This document shows, piece after piece, positions 1 through 10,039 of a DNA stretch of 38,987 bases. The stretch lies in assembly GCF_004001065.1 (NCBI RefSeq), contig NZ_BIML01000036.1:1-38987 (forward strand), in the 5' to 3' direction. The translations under genes and the position numbers were made by a program. The notes below the pieces were generated by a model. That model did not search any database, had not been told where the DNA came from, and saw only the letters and a list, made by a program, of their open reading frames with translations. Source of the stretch: Paenibacillus xylaniclasticus (lineage in GTDB: Bacteria; Bacillota; Bacilli; Paenibacillales; Paenibacillaceae). Numbering within the stretch: position 1 is the first letter of the stretch; the number at the start of each line of letters is the position of its first letter.

Positions 1-1
1 C

Positions 2-223
2 CCGTTTAGTTGTTACATTGATATTATAGTATTCCATACGTATTGGGCATATGAACTAATGGTCTTCATTGGAAAATTCCTTAATGAAATGGATGGAGAC
101 TGCATTCTTGAGTTGAATGATAAGTCAATACTATTACGAAAGAATAATGTAATAATTGTTGACGATAAGAAGTTGAATGGAACGATTAATTTTCCTTTTT
201 ATGGGTTAGGATTGGATTATTAG
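2..223 (+). CDS. C-terminal fragment of an unknown protein, cut by the window edge
   Basis: An open frame enters from base 2 with no stop and runs to a TAG at 221-223, giving 73 residues. The first internal ATG is at 59. The piece ends in ...GTINFPFYGLGLDY and is rich in hydrophobic, Asp and Lys residues with AT-rich codons. I recognise no family. It is either the end of a gene that starts outside the window or a chance open frame; the consistent AT-rich codon use slightly favours a real gene. Confidence 0.35.
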   Translation, partial: PFSCYIDIIVFHTYWAYELMVFIGKFLNEMDGDCILELNDKSILLRKNNVIIVDDKKLNGTINFPFYGLGLDY

Positions 224-972
224 GTTGGAGATATTGATTAGGGAATGTACTTGTATTTGTAATGCTTGGATGGCTACCCAGTTCCGAACGAACCCACCAT
301 TCAACGTATAACACATATAACCCACGTATAAAGATTTTTCTGTTTCGGTTGTACGCATATCAATGCTTTAAACCTAAATCCCTCTTTAGATTACAACGAA
401 CAGTTCGAATATGGTCAGATACCACCATGATTGAGCTGTTTTTTGTTATCTTCGCAGTATTGACCCGCAAGTAGCAACATAAGCGAGGAAGTTACAGGCT
501 GAATATTTTGACTAGTTGGCTGACGAAAGGACGGACACCCAAGATTGTAAGCCATTCGTCGCTTGGAAGGTTTACAGTGGGAAGCAACTGTAATGACAGG
601 AACGATACAGCATAACGAAAGCCTGTTAGCTAGTCAACAGAAGGAGCTTGCGGAAGTAAGGGAAAAGGCGTTGGTGATGAGTCGACGGGCAGAGGAACGA
701 ATGCAAGCCACAGAACAGTACTTTCTGTACGGCGTGCTCAAAGGACTCGTGGATACGATAGGCGGCGTCCTCAAGCTGGCGATTGAGCTGCCGTGGATCG
801 TGTTCCTATAAGCTGTAAGCAATTGGCCGAGCAGAGGGGATGTTTACTTGAGGATACAGCGTTGATATGTTAAGTTAAGATTTAATACAGCATCATTGCA
901 ATTACCATGCTACATCGATATTTAGTGGAACGGAAAAGTGCATTAACAGCTGAAGATATGGGGGCAGATGCA
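224..972. other. Poorly coding, possibly decayed region upstream of mdh
   Basis: Apart from a doubtful small frame at 593-811 this stretch holds nothing I can identify. Base composition changes along it: AT-rich up to about 470, more balanced afterwards. Short frames end quickly and have no good ribosome binding sites. It reads like the remains of one or more degraded genes. I found no convincing promoter for mdh; TTGATA at 862 and TAATAC at 883 are spaced by only 15 bases. Confidence 0.3.
593..811 (+). CDS. Small hypothetical protein with charged helix and hydrophobic C-terminus
   Basis: A 72-residue frame from ATG 593. The frame is open back to 551 and a TTG at 563 is possible. Residues about 8-45 are rich in Glu, Gln, Arg and Ala and look like a coiled-coil helix; residues about 50-72 are hydrophobic (LVDTIGGVLKLAIELPW). 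That layout resembles small membrane-anchored or phage-type proteins, but I recognise no family. No clear Shine-Dalgarno precedes it, so it may be the surviving 3' end of a decayed gene. Confidence 0.25.
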   Translation: MTGTIQHNESLLASQQKELAEVREKALVMSRRAEERMQATEQYFLYGVLKGLVDTIGGVLKLAIELPWIVFL

Positions 973-1914
973 ATGGCGATTAAACGAAGCAAAATTACGG
1001 TAGTTGGAGCCGGCTTCACGGGGGCGACGACAGCGCTGATGCTCGCGCAGAAGGAGCTCGGGGATGTCGTGCTGGTCGATATCCCGCAGCTTGAGAATCC
1101 GACGAAGGGCAAAGCGCTTGATCTGCTGGAGTCGACGCCGGTTCAAGGTATAGATGCGCGGATTACCGGCACTTCGAGTTATGAGGATACGAAGGATTCC
1201 GACATCGTTATCATAACGGCGGGCATTGCCCGTAAGCCGGGCATGAGCCGGGACGATCTTGTGAATACGAATGCGGGCATTGTGAAGTCGGTATGCGAGA
1301 ATGTGAAAGCAACAAGTCCGAACGCTTACGTGCTCATTCTGTCCAACCCGGTCGATGCGATGACTTATGTTGCTTATAAACATCTTGGCTTCCCCAAAAA
1401 TCGCGTCATCGGGCAATCTGGTGTACTCGATACGGCCCGTTACTGCACGTTTATTGCGCAGGAGCTGAACGTGTCGGTCGAGGATGTTCGCGGCTTCGTG
1501 CTCGGTGGACACGGCGACGATATGGTTCCGCTCGTTCGATACTCGAACGTTGGCGGCATTCCGATCGAGAAGCTTATTCCGGCAGATCGGATTGAGGCGA
1601 TCGTACAGCGTACGCGAGTTGGCGGCGGCGAGATTGTAAGTCTACTGGGCAACGGCAGCGCCTATTATGCTCCGGCTGCGTCGCTCGTGCAGATGGCTGA
1701 AGCAATCTTGAAGGATAAGAAGCGAGTTCTTCCGGTGATTGCGCTGCTTCAAGGCGAATACGGTTATCACGATCTGTTCATGGGTGTTCCGGCTATTATC
1801 GGCGGTGACGGTATCGAGAAGGTGTTCGAGCTGGATCTAACAGAAGAAGAGAAGGCAGCGCTCGACAAATCCGCGAGCTCGGTTCGCAGCGTTATTCAGA
1901 TCGTTCAAGGTTAA
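973..1914 (+). CDS. mdh: Malate dehydrogenase (NAD-dependent)
   Basis: Interconverts malate and oxaloacetate with NAD in the TCA cycle, in the cytoplasm. The 313-residue protein has the N-terminal Rossmann motif GAGFTG, the substrate-binding arginines in [11 protein letters not shown], the Asp/Arg pair in [10 protein letters not shown] and the catalytic His in GGHGDDMV, as expected for the LDH-like malate dehydrogenases of Bacillota. I start at ATG 973, where the mature-looking [14 protein letters not shown] begins and a GGGGG stretch lies 7 bases upstream. The open frame extends to 907, but the additional N-terminal residues do not look like this family. A terminator follows at 1948. It stands alone here, without the citrate synthase and isocitrate dehydrogenase genes that often accompany it. 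Confidence 0.95.
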   Translation: MAIKRSKITVVGAGFTGATTALMLAQKELGDVVLVDIPQLENPTKGKALDLLESTPVQGIDARITGTSSYEDTKDSDIVIITAGIARKPGMSRDDLVNTNAGIVKSVCENVKATSPNAYVLILSNPVDAMTYVAYKHLGFPKNRVIGQSGVLDTARYCTFIAQELNVSVEDVRGFVLGGHGDDMVPLVRYSNVGGIPIEKLIPADRIEAIVQRTRVGGGEIVSLLGNGSAYYAPAASLVQMAEAILKDKKRVLPVIALLQGEYGYHDLFMGVPAIIGGDGIEKVFELDLTEEEKAALDKSASSVRSVIQIVQG

Positions 1915-1947
1915 TGGGTTCAATAGGTCGTACGGAGATAGCATCAG

Positions 1948-1992
1948 GAAGACCCTGACAGGCTGATGGACTGCCGGGGTCTTCTTTTGTTT
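1948..1992 (+). terminator. Rho-independent terminator after mdh
   Basis: GAAGACCC (1948-1955) pairs with GGGTCTTC (1977-1984) and is followed by TTTTGTTT. It separates mdh from recQ, whose ribosome binding site begins only a few bases later. Confidence 0.8.
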
Positions 1993-2014
1993 CAGAATAA
2001 GGGAGGCGGACAGC

Positions 2015-4246
<2,232 letters not shown>

Positions 4247-4298
4247 ACTGTTCGGGAAGGATCAAAGCTGACAATATGGTGAAGTTTGTCGTCCAGCT

Positions 4299-4327
4299 TT
4301 GTGAAATGCAGTGCATTTTAGTATACT
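4299..4327 (+). promoter_or_regulatory. Sigma-A-like promoter with a palindrome inside the spacer
   Basis: TTGTGA (4299-4304), 17 bases, TATACT (4322-4327). The spacer contains a perfect 7+1+7 palindrome, AAATGCA-G-TGCATTT (4304-4318), so a dimeric regulator bound there would block polymerase. It should drive the membrane protein gene at 4369 and probably the sugar kinase and DeoR genes behind it. Confidence 0.55.
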
Positions 4328-4368
4328 GATAGAGATTAGAAGGTAACGTTGTCAAGGAGGAATTGGTG

Positions 4369-4794
4369 ATGGATAAGATTATGACAGTGCTTCACGTAAT
4401 CGGCGCAACTGGTATGGGCATCTATTTGCTCATGCCTGTGCTGATCGGACAGACGACTAAGCTTACGGGGGCTGGTCAAGAAGGATTGTCCGCAGGCTTG
4501 CATTCGGCGAACCGCATTGCGCAGTATTTTCTCGTACTGCAGCTGCTTACGGGCGGTTACATGATGTCTCAAGCCGATTACACACCGCTTTGGATGTCTC
4601 TTATTACCGTGGTCTTTTTGGCTATCGCAGCTGTATCAGGCATTATGGGCAAACCTCTGAAGCTTATCGGCCAATCGATTAAGGAAGGTCAAAGCGCGAC
4701 TTCTCATATTAGCAAAGCACGTGTTCTTAGCTTTATTGTGCTTCTGCTGTATGTGGTCGTAATTATCCTGATGAAGAATCCGATTATGTCGTAA
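4369..4794 (+). CDS. Small four-helix integral membrane protein, function unknown
   Basis: A 141-residue protein with four predicted membrane segments: about residues 5-27, 45-65, 72-95 and 115-137. There is a Gly-rich first helix (HVIGATGMGIYLL) and a short Lys/Gln/Ser-rich loop before the last helix. I recognise no catalytic motif; it resembles uncharacterised small membrane proteins found in Paenibacillus. Among TTG 4363, GTG 4366 and ATG 4369, I chose ATG because AAGGAGG at 4354-4360 is then at normal spacing. It is 24 bases before the sugar kinase and probably shares its transcript from the promoter at 4299. Confidence 0.7.
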   Translation: MDKIMTVLHVIGATGMGIYLLMPVLIGQTTKLTGAGQEGLSAGLHSANRIAQYFLVLQLLTGGYMMSQADYTPLWMSLITVVFLAIAAVSGIMGKPLKLIGQSIKEGQSATSHISKARVLSFIVLLLYVVVIILMKNPIMS

Positions 4795-4818
4795 TGCATT
4801 CGGGAGGGGAGCAACAGC

Positions 4819-5775
4819 ATGAATACGGCATCACCTGATTTGATTACATTCGGAGAATCGATGGCTTTGTTCATGCCAGCTGAACACCGCGCATTGGAAC
4901 GTGCCTCTACGCTCGAACAAGGCTTTGGCGGTGCGGAAAGCAATGTCGCAATCGGGGCAGCCCGGCTCGGCGTCTCTGTAGGCTGGTTCGGAAAGCTCGG
5001 TAACGACCCTTTCGGTCATATGATCGTCAAGACGTTAAGAGGTGAGGGCGTCGACGTATCCCGAGCGAAGCTGAGCAGCGAAGCGCAGACGGGACTTATG
5101 TTCCGCGAGACGGTAGCGGGAAGACTAGCTGTTCATTATTATCGGAAGCATTCGGCAGCAAGCCGGATGACGCCGGACGATCTAGATGAGGATTATATTC
5201 GCGGGAGCAAGCTGCTGCATGTGACGGGAATTACTGCCGCGTTAAGCGACAGCAGCAGACAGACTGTCATTCGAGCAATGGAGATCGCCCGCGATGCCGG
5301 TGTTCCGGTAAGCTTCGATCCGAATTTGCGGCTTAAGCTGTGGTCAATCGAGGAGGCACGCAAGACGCTGCTTTCGATGGCCGAGTTGGCAGACTATTTC
5401 ATGCCGGGATGGGATGAGCTGCAGCTCCTCTATGAGACGGAGGACTGGGAGATTGTTGTTCGCCGGTTGAATGCGCTGAATGCGATTTCGGTTGTCAAAA
5501 GCAAAGGAGACCGTACGGTCGTGCTTCAGAACGGGCAAATGGACGAAGTGCCATTCTATCCAGCAGACAATGTTGTGGATACGGTCGGGGCTGGTGACGG
5601 CTTCTGCGCCGGATTCCTTGCAGGGATCGTGAAAGGCATGACGCCAGTCGAGGCTGTTCGCCTTGCGAGCGTAACGGGTTCACTCGCTGTGCAAATGCGT
5701 GGTGACTGGGAGGCGCTTCCGACTTGGGAGGTAGCGGCAGGACGGCTGGGCGGCCAAGCATGGGTGGAACGTTAA
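4819..5775 (+). CDS. kdgK: PfkB-family sugar kinase, 2-keto-3-deoxygluconate kinase-like
   Basis: Phosphorylates a sugar or sugar acid with ATP in the cytoplasm. The closest match in my judgement is 2-dehydro-3-deoxygluconate kinase of the uronate or Entner-Doudoroff routes. The 318 residues show the PfkB start (FGESMALFMP), the N-terminal glycine signature around GFGGAESNVAIGAARLG, and the C-terminal ATP/anion-hole signature DTVGAGDGFCAGF with its catalytic Asp. The KDG assignment rests on the GES start and GGAESN pattern; ribokinase or fructokinase activity cannot be excluded. A GGAGGGGAG ribosome binding site precedes ATG 4819. The DeoR regulator starts one base after its stop, which suggests that the regulator senses the kinase's substrate or product. 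Confidence 0.75.
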   Translation: MNTASPDLITFGESMALFMPAEHRALERASTLEQGFGGAESNVAIGAARLGVSVGWFGKLGNDPFGHMIVKTLRGEGVDVSRAKLSSEAQTGLMFRETVAGRLAVHYYRKHSAASRMTPDDLDEDYIRGSKLLHVTGITAALSDSSRQTVIRAMEIARDAGVPVSFDPNLRLKLWSIEEARKTLLSMAELADYFMPGWDELQLLYETEDWEIVVRRLNALNAISVVKSKGDRTVVLQNGQMDEVPFYPADNVVDTVGAGDGFCAGFLAGIVKGMTPVEAVRLASVTGSLAVQMRGDWEALPTWEVAAGRLGGQAWVER

Positions 5776-5776
5776 G

Positions 5777-6562
5777 ATGGCACAGCAGCAAGGATCGAAG
5801 GGCAAACGGCGCCGCGACGGTATTTTACAAGAGCTGAAGCTTCAAGGTAGACTGACCGTACAAGAAATCGTTGACCGGTTCGGCTGCTCGGAAGCGACAG
5901 CCAGACGCGATTTGGAGCTGCTGGAGAAGTCGGAGCCGATCATTCGAACGATTGGCGGTGCAATGTACGACGGCATGAGTACGGTCAGAGATGTCAGCTT
6001 CGCGGAGAAGGAGCGGTTGTCTTATCTGGAGAAGGAGCGAATTGCCGCCAAGGCGGTGTCGCTCATTGAGGAAGGCGATGTGATTGGCTTGTCCGGCGGG
6101 ACGACGAATTTTCTCATCGCCCGATCAATTAAGAACCGGCGCGGAATTACCGTAGTGACGAATGCGGTCAACATTGCGATGGAGCTGGCAGGAAGCGAGA
6201 TACAAGTGGTTGTAACTGGCGGCATTATGCGTCATAACAGCTTCGAGCTGTGCGGCCCGCTGGGGGAGGCGATGGTCGGTCATCTTCATATTGGCAAAAT
6301 GTTCATCGGCGTCGATGGCGTTAGTGTCGCAGGCGGCATTACGACGTATTCCGAGCAAGAGGCGCAGATTGCCAAGTCGCTGCTCGCCCGTTCGCAGCGT
6401 ACGATCGCTGTTTTTGACCATACGAAGGTCGGGCGGGCATCGCTGTTCTCCATTGCTCCGTTATCTGAGGTTCACACGTTCATCACGGACGCTCCGCTTG
6501 AGCCAGTAGTTGCCGATGCTGCGCAGCGAATTGGAATTGAAGTGCTGTTATGTGAGAACTGA
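5777..6562 (+). CDS. DeoR-family transcriptional regulator
   Basis: A 261-residue sugar-responsive repressor. The N-terminal winged helix-turn-helix (about residues 15-65) has the DeoR signature around LTVQEIVDRFGCSEATARRD. The C-terminal sugar-phosphate sensor domain (about 85-240) contains SGGTTNFLIA, VTNAVNIAMEL, VTGGIMR and GVDGVSVAGGITT, as in DeoRC domains related to phosphosugar isomerases. It begins one base after the kinase stop and is therefore translationally coupled. It probably controls its own operon; whether it also acts on the nagBA promoter, which carries three direct repeats, is unknown. Confidence 0.88.
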   Translation: MAQQQGSKGKRRRDGILQELKLQGRLTVQEIVDRFGCSEATARRDLELLEKSEPIIRTIGGAMYDGMSTVRDVSFAEKERLSYLEKERIAAKAVSLIEEGDVIGLSGGTTNFLIARSIKNRRGITVVTNAVNIAMELAGSEIQVVVTGGIMRHNSFELCGPLGEAMVGHLHIGKMFIGVDGVSVAGGITTYSEQEAQIAKSLLARSQRTIAVFDHTKVGRASLFSIAPLSEVHTFITDAPLEPVVADAAQRIGIEVLLCEN

Positions 6563-6578
6563 AGATAAGCGTAAATAG

Positions 6579-6637
6579 GCTGGGGCTGTCTACGAAGTCA
6601 ATGCAAACGGACTTCGTGAACAGCCCCAGCTTTTTGT
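6579..6637 (+). terminator. Strong terminator after the kinase-deoR operon
   Basis: GCTGGGGCTGT (6579-6589) pairs perfectly with ACAGCCCCAGC (6620-6630). A second inner arm ACGAAGTC pairs with GACTTCGT, and TTTTTGTGTT follows. It is one of the clearest terminators in the window. Confidence 0.9.
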
Positions 6638-6673
6638 GTTATTCGAGCTTGAATGTCATCGGTGAAAAGTACC

Positions 6674-6728
6674 AGCTGAGAATAATGCCGAATGAGAGCG
6701 GGTGAACATATAGGCATTATTCTCAGCT
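6674..6728. repeat. Perfect 16-bp inverted repeat downstream of nagA
   Basis: AGCTGAGAATAATGCC (6674-6689) and its exact reverse complement (6713-6728) are separated by 23 bases. The 3' side on the minus strand (GGTACTTTTC) has only a short T run, so it could be a weak terminator or mRNA-stabilising hairpin for nagBA, or a remnant of a mobile or dispersed repeat. Confidence 0.7.
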
Positions 6729-6773
6729 AAATGATAGATGAGAGGTATTGATCTGCAGCGATAATGTCCGTCC

Positions 6774-7970
6774 TTAACGTTGATAAACTGCACGGCCGGA
6801 GACCCAAGTGCGCTGGACGTTCCATGTGCTGTCGAGCAGGACGAGGTCGGCGCGTTTGCCTGCTTCGATTGAACCCGTCGAGTCGGCAATGCCGAGGAGC
6901 GTTGCGGGATTGCCGCTCGCTTGCCGGCTTGCTTGCTGAACGGATACGCCGACGCATTCAATCATAAACCGGAGTGCAGCATCCATCGTCAGCGTGCTGC
7001 CTGCCAGATTGCCGCCTTCCTTCAGACGGGCGATTCCGTCCTTCACGATGACGTCCAGGCCACCGAGATCGTAGTTACCGTCATCGAGTCCCGCAGCCGA
7101 CATCGCATCGGATATAAGAACGAGCTTGTCCAGCGGCTTGGCGGCTGCCAGCAGCCGGATCGCTGCCGGGTGCACATGAATGCCATCGGCGATGACCTCG
7201 GCGTAGATGGCGTCTTCCGTCATCACAGCTCCGAGCGTCCCCGGCTTCCGATGGTGCAGGCCCGTCATAGCGTTGTATGTGTGCGCGGCTTGATTCAAGC
7301 CGTATTGCACAGCTTCTACGATCTGTTCGTACGTAGCGTCGGTGTGTCCGCACGCGGCATTAATATGAAGATCACGAAGCAAGCGAATGAGCGATAGCGC
7401 GCCTTCGCGCTCCGGAGCCAGCGTCATCTGGCGGATGAGGCCGGGATAGCGCTCTGACCAGTCTGTCAGCCAATCGGGACGAGGCGGCGATAGATAGGCT
7501 GGATTTTGTGCACCGATCCATTGCAGGTTTAGAAAAGGACCTTCTAAATGGACGCCAAGCAGCTCGGCATATCGCATATCGCTGTTGCGGTAGTCGCTTG
7601 CAGCTGCCAATACAGCTTCTATGGCGTCATGCGAAGCGGTCACCGTCGTGGCCAGCATCCCAGTCGTGCCGTGGGAAGCATGGAATTTCGTAATTTGATC
7701 GTATGCTTCGGCATTCGCGTCCATAAAGTCAGAGCCGAAGCCTCCGTGAACATGAACGTCGATAAATCCGGGCAGCAGCCAGCCGCCTTCTCCGTCGATG
7801 ATAGTCGTATCTTCGCCCGGCTCGTTCTCTGTTATCGGGCTTGATGTATAGCCTGGTTGAATAGCGGCTATAAGTCCGTTGCTCACTATAGCGCTTCCTG
7901 TAACAATCTCGTCGCCGCAAACGATATTTACGTTGTGGATGATCCATTGTCCATCGTGTCTGGTTGTCAT
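6774..7970 (-). CDS. nagA: N-acetylglucosamine-6-phosphate deacetylase
   Basis: Hydrolyses GlcNAc-6-phosphate to glucosamine-6-phosphate and acetate in amino-sugar catabolism and cell-wall recycling. The 398 residues carry amidohydrolase-fold markers: HVHGGFGSDFMD near the N-terminal metal site, the metal-binding Glu in HLEGPFL, His in GHTDATYEQ and HTYNAMTGL, and the catalytic Asp in LISDAMSAAG. I start at ATG 7970 because it overlaps the nagB stop in ATGA and gives a family-like N-terminus; the open frame back to 8051 lies within nagB. The overlap implies translational coupling in a nagB-nagA operon. A perfect inverted repeat lies 45 bases past its stop. Confidence 0.94.
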   Translation of the reverse strand: MTTRHDGQWIIHNVNIVCGDEIVTGSAIVSNGLIAAIQPGYTSSPITENEPGEDTTIIDGEGGWLLPGFIDVHVHGGFGSDFMDANAEAYDQITKFHASHGTTGMLATTVTASHDAIEAVLAAASDYRNSDMRYAELLGVHLEGPFLNLQWIGAQNPAYLSPPRPDWLTDWSERYPGLIRQMTLAPEREGALSLIRLLRDLHINAACGHTDATYEQIVEAVQYGLNQAAHTYNAMTGLHHRKPGTLGAVMTEDAIYAEVIADGIHVHPAAIRLLAAAKPLDKLVLISDAMSAAGLDDGNYDLGGLDVIVKDGIARLKEGGNLAGSTLTMDAALRFMIECVGVSVQQASRQASGNPATLLGIADSTGSIEAGKRADLVLLDSTWNVQRTWVSGRAVYQR

Positions 7971-8698
7971 TGCAGCTTCAATCCCCTTCCGGCTTCGCGA
8001 TCGAGCAGAACGATGACGTTGTGATGTGTTTGCAGTAGAGAGGCCGGACATTGGGTTGTAATTGGTCCGAACAACGCCTCGCGCACAATGTCAGCCTTGT
8101 CAGCGCCGCGAACCGCTAGTATTATCGTTTTCGCTTTCAGAATCGATCCGACACCCATTGTGACCGCTTTCTCGGGAACTTCATCCTTAGAATTGAAGAA
8201 TCGGGCATTCGCCTCTCTTGTCTTCTCTTGCAGCTCGACAATATGGGTGCCTCCAGTCAATGCATCTGCAGGTTCGTTAAAACCGATATGCCCATTGTGG
8301 CCTAGACCAAGCAGCTGTACATCAATGGGATGCTTCTCTAACAGTTGATTATATCGTTTGCATTCTTCCTCCAGCGATTCCGCCATGCCGTTGGGCAGAT
8401 TGATCTGGTTGGCTGAAACATCGATATGGCGAAACAAATGCTCTTGCATATAGAAAGCGTAGCTTTGTTTATGATCGGCTGTCAATCCGACATATTCGTC
8501 GAGGTTGAAGGAGGTGATATGACGGAACGATACGCCCTGTCGTTGATGCTTCTCTACCAGCTTGTTATAGATGCCGATTGGAGTTGAGCCTGTTGCGAGG
8601 CCGAGCACGGCCTCAGGCTTCTGTGTAACCGTGTCGATCAAATATTGGGCTGCTGCTTCGTCGAGCTGCTCCTGCGAGTCGAATACTTGTATGTTCAT
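7967..8698 (-). CDS. nagB: Glucosamine-6-phosphate deaminase
   Basis: Converts glucosamine-6-phosphate to fructose-6-phosphate and ammonia, the step after NagA. The 243 residues match NagB: LGLATGSTPIGIY phosphate-binding loop, FNLDEYVGL with the catalytic Asp, and the GLGHNGHIGFNEP signature with catalytic His and Glu. I choose ATG 8698, since the GGAGG at about 8708-8712 would touch an upstream TTG at 8707 with no spacing, whereas the ATG lies 9 bases from it. It is first in the operon and its stop overlaps the nagA start. A good promoter and three spaced direct repeats lie just upstream. Confidence 0.95.
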   Translation of the reverse strand: MNIQVFDSQEQLDEAAAQYLIDTVTQKPEAVLGLATGSTPIGIYNKLVEKHQRQGVSFRHITSFNLDEYVGLTADHKQSYAFYMQEHLFRHIDVSANQINLPNGMAESLEEECKRYNQLLEKHPIDVQLLGLGHNGHIGFNEPADALTGGTHIVELQEKTREANARFFNSKDEVPEKAVTMGVGSILKAKTIILAVRGADKADIVREALFGPITTQCPASLLQTHHNVIVLLDREAGRGLKLQ

Positions 8699-8728
8699 GT
8701 GGCGCAACCTCCATCTTAAGTTAGTTTT

Positions 8729-8757
8729 ATTGTACGTTAAATGATTGCTGATGACAA
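8729..8757 (-). promoter_or_regulatory. nagB-nagA promoter
   Basis: On the minus strand: TTGTCA (complement of 8752-8757), 17 bases, TACAAT (complement of 8729-8734). Both hexamers match 5 of 6 consensus positions. The start point would lie about 25 bases before nagB's ATG. Confidence 0.7.
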
Positions 8758-8789
8758 CAAAATGATTGAATAAACCAATAATTTGATTG
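8739..8789. promoter_or_regulatory. Three 21-bp-spaced direct repeats over the nagBA promoter
   Basis: AAATGATTG (8739-8747), AAATGATTG (8760-8768) and ATTTGATTG (8781-8789) recur exactly every 21 bases, i.e. two DNA turns. The first lies in the promoter spacer and the second abuts the -35. This arrangement suits cooperative binding of a repressor to one DNA face. The regulator is not identifiable from the sequence. Confidence 0.5.
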
Positions 8790-8889
8790 TTTCGTTCAAT
8801 TAATGAGTTGAAATAAGAGGATTATCTCCAGTTTATCCCGTAAGTATATTACTGAAGTCGGCCAAACTCGTATTTGCGACGGTGGAAAG

Positions 8890-8919
8890 TTGCTCCATTT
8901 GTAATCGTTACGGTATGAT
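8890..8919 (+). promoter_or_regulatory. Candidate fni promoter
   Basis: TTGCTC (8890-8895), 18 bases, TATGAT (8914-8919), about 40 bases before the GTG start of fni. The match is moderate. Confidence 0.35.
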
Positions 8920-8959
8920 GGGATTATAGTGTTCGAACGAGGGAACAGGAGGGTTTGTT

Positions 8960-10039
8960 GTGACTAATTCATCGCGCTATGCGCCGGATGAGGCAGCGCA
9001 GACCGCGAGACGCAAAGGAGAGCATATCCGGATCTGCCTGCAGGAGGAAGTAGCAGGAATCGGCATTACGTCTGGTTTTGAGCGCTACCGGTTCAGACAT
9101 AATGCGCTGCCGGAGCTGAAGTTCGACTCGATATCATTGGAGACGGATTTTCTTGGCAAGACATTAAAAGCACCGCTCCTGGTCAGCTCCATGACAGGGG
9201 GGACGAACGAGGCTTCCGCTATTAATATTAGGCTTGCGGAAGCAGCAGAAGCGAGAGGCTGGGCAATAGGACTCGGATCGATGCGAGCAGCAATTGAGAA
9301 CGAAGCGCTTGCAGATTCCTTCCGAATACGGTCTATAGCGCCGACGGTTCCCGTTATTGCTAATCTTGGCGCTGTACAGCTTGGACTCGGCTATGGCGTT
9401 GAGCAGTGCAGAAAAGCAGTTGAGCTTGCGGAGGCAGATGCGCTGGTGCTCCATCTTAATGGGATGCAGGAGTTGTTCCAGCCGGAGGGAGATACCGATT
9501 TCAGCGGCCTATTGAATCGAATCGGGGAGGTGTGCCGCCAGCTGAATGTGCCCGTCGGCGTGAAAGAAGTAGGGTGGGGCATCGATGCAGCTACGGCAGT
9601 ACGGCTGCACGATGCAGGCGTTGCTTTTATCGATGTGGCAGGCGCTGGCGGCACGTCATGGAGCCAGGTCGAGAAATACCGCTCGTCTGACCGGATGAGA
9701 CGGGCTGCAGCGGAAGCATTCGCAGATTGGGGAATCCCGACGGCTGAATGTATTCGTGAGGTTCGGGATAAGCTGCCGGAGGCAGTTATCATCTCAAGCG
9801 GCGGCTTAAGTAATGGTGTCGAAGCGGCGAAATCGATTGCGCTTGGAGCGAACGTAGCTGGATTTGGCCGCGCGTTGTTGTCGCAAGCCGCTCCTTCCGG
9901 AGGCAGCGAAGCATTAATGACGCAGTTCGAGCAGATCGAATTCGAGCTTCGTGCGGCCATGTTCGGCATTGGCGCTGCTTCAATCGCCGACTTGGCAGCA
10001 ACGGACAGAATATGGGACGAGAGCGGGGCCATTCGATGA
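8960..10039 (+). CDS. fni: Type 2 isopentenyl-diphosphate delta-isomerase
   Basis: Interconverts isopentenyl and dimethylallyl diphosphate using FMN and NADPH, supplying isoprenoid precursors. The 359-residue protein has the family hallmarks: an Arg-rich start (RRKGEHIRICLQE), SSMTGGTNEA, GLGSMRAAIE, the HLNGMQELFQPEGDTDF signature (metal/FMN-site residues), and the C-terminal FMN-phosphate loop SSGGLSNGVEAAKSIALGA. GTG 8960 is chosen because AGGAGGG is 6 bases upstream. Its TGA overlaps the ATG of the following ribokinase-like gene (ATGA), which couples their translation although the functions seem unrelated. Confidence 0.93.
   Translation: MTNSSRYAPDEAAQTARRKGEHIRICLQEEVAGIGITSGFERYRFRHNALPELKFDSISLETDFLGKTLKAPLLVSSMTGGTNEASAINIRLAEAAEARGWAIGLGSMRAAIENEALADSFRIRSIAPTVPVIANLGAVQLGLGYGVEQCRKAVELAEADALVLHLNGMQELFQPEGDTDFSGLLNRIGEVCRQLNVPVGVKEVGWGIDAATAVRLHDAGVAFIDVAGAGGTSWSQVEKYRSSDRMRRAAAEAFADWGIPTAECIREVRDKLPEAVIISSGGLSNGVEAAKSIALGANVAGFGRALLSQAAPSGGSEALMTQFEQIEFELRAAMFGIGAASIADLAATDRIWDESGAIR

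Noticed and set aside
262-474. A 70-codon frame near the left edge
   Set aside because: Unusual composition, no ribosome binding site and no recognisable domain; it lies in a probably decayed region.
943-1512. 189-codon minus-strand frame opposite mdh, and similar long antisense frames over recQ and fni
   Set aside because: These mirror GC-rich coding sequence on the other strand; the plus-strand genes have complete family motifs.
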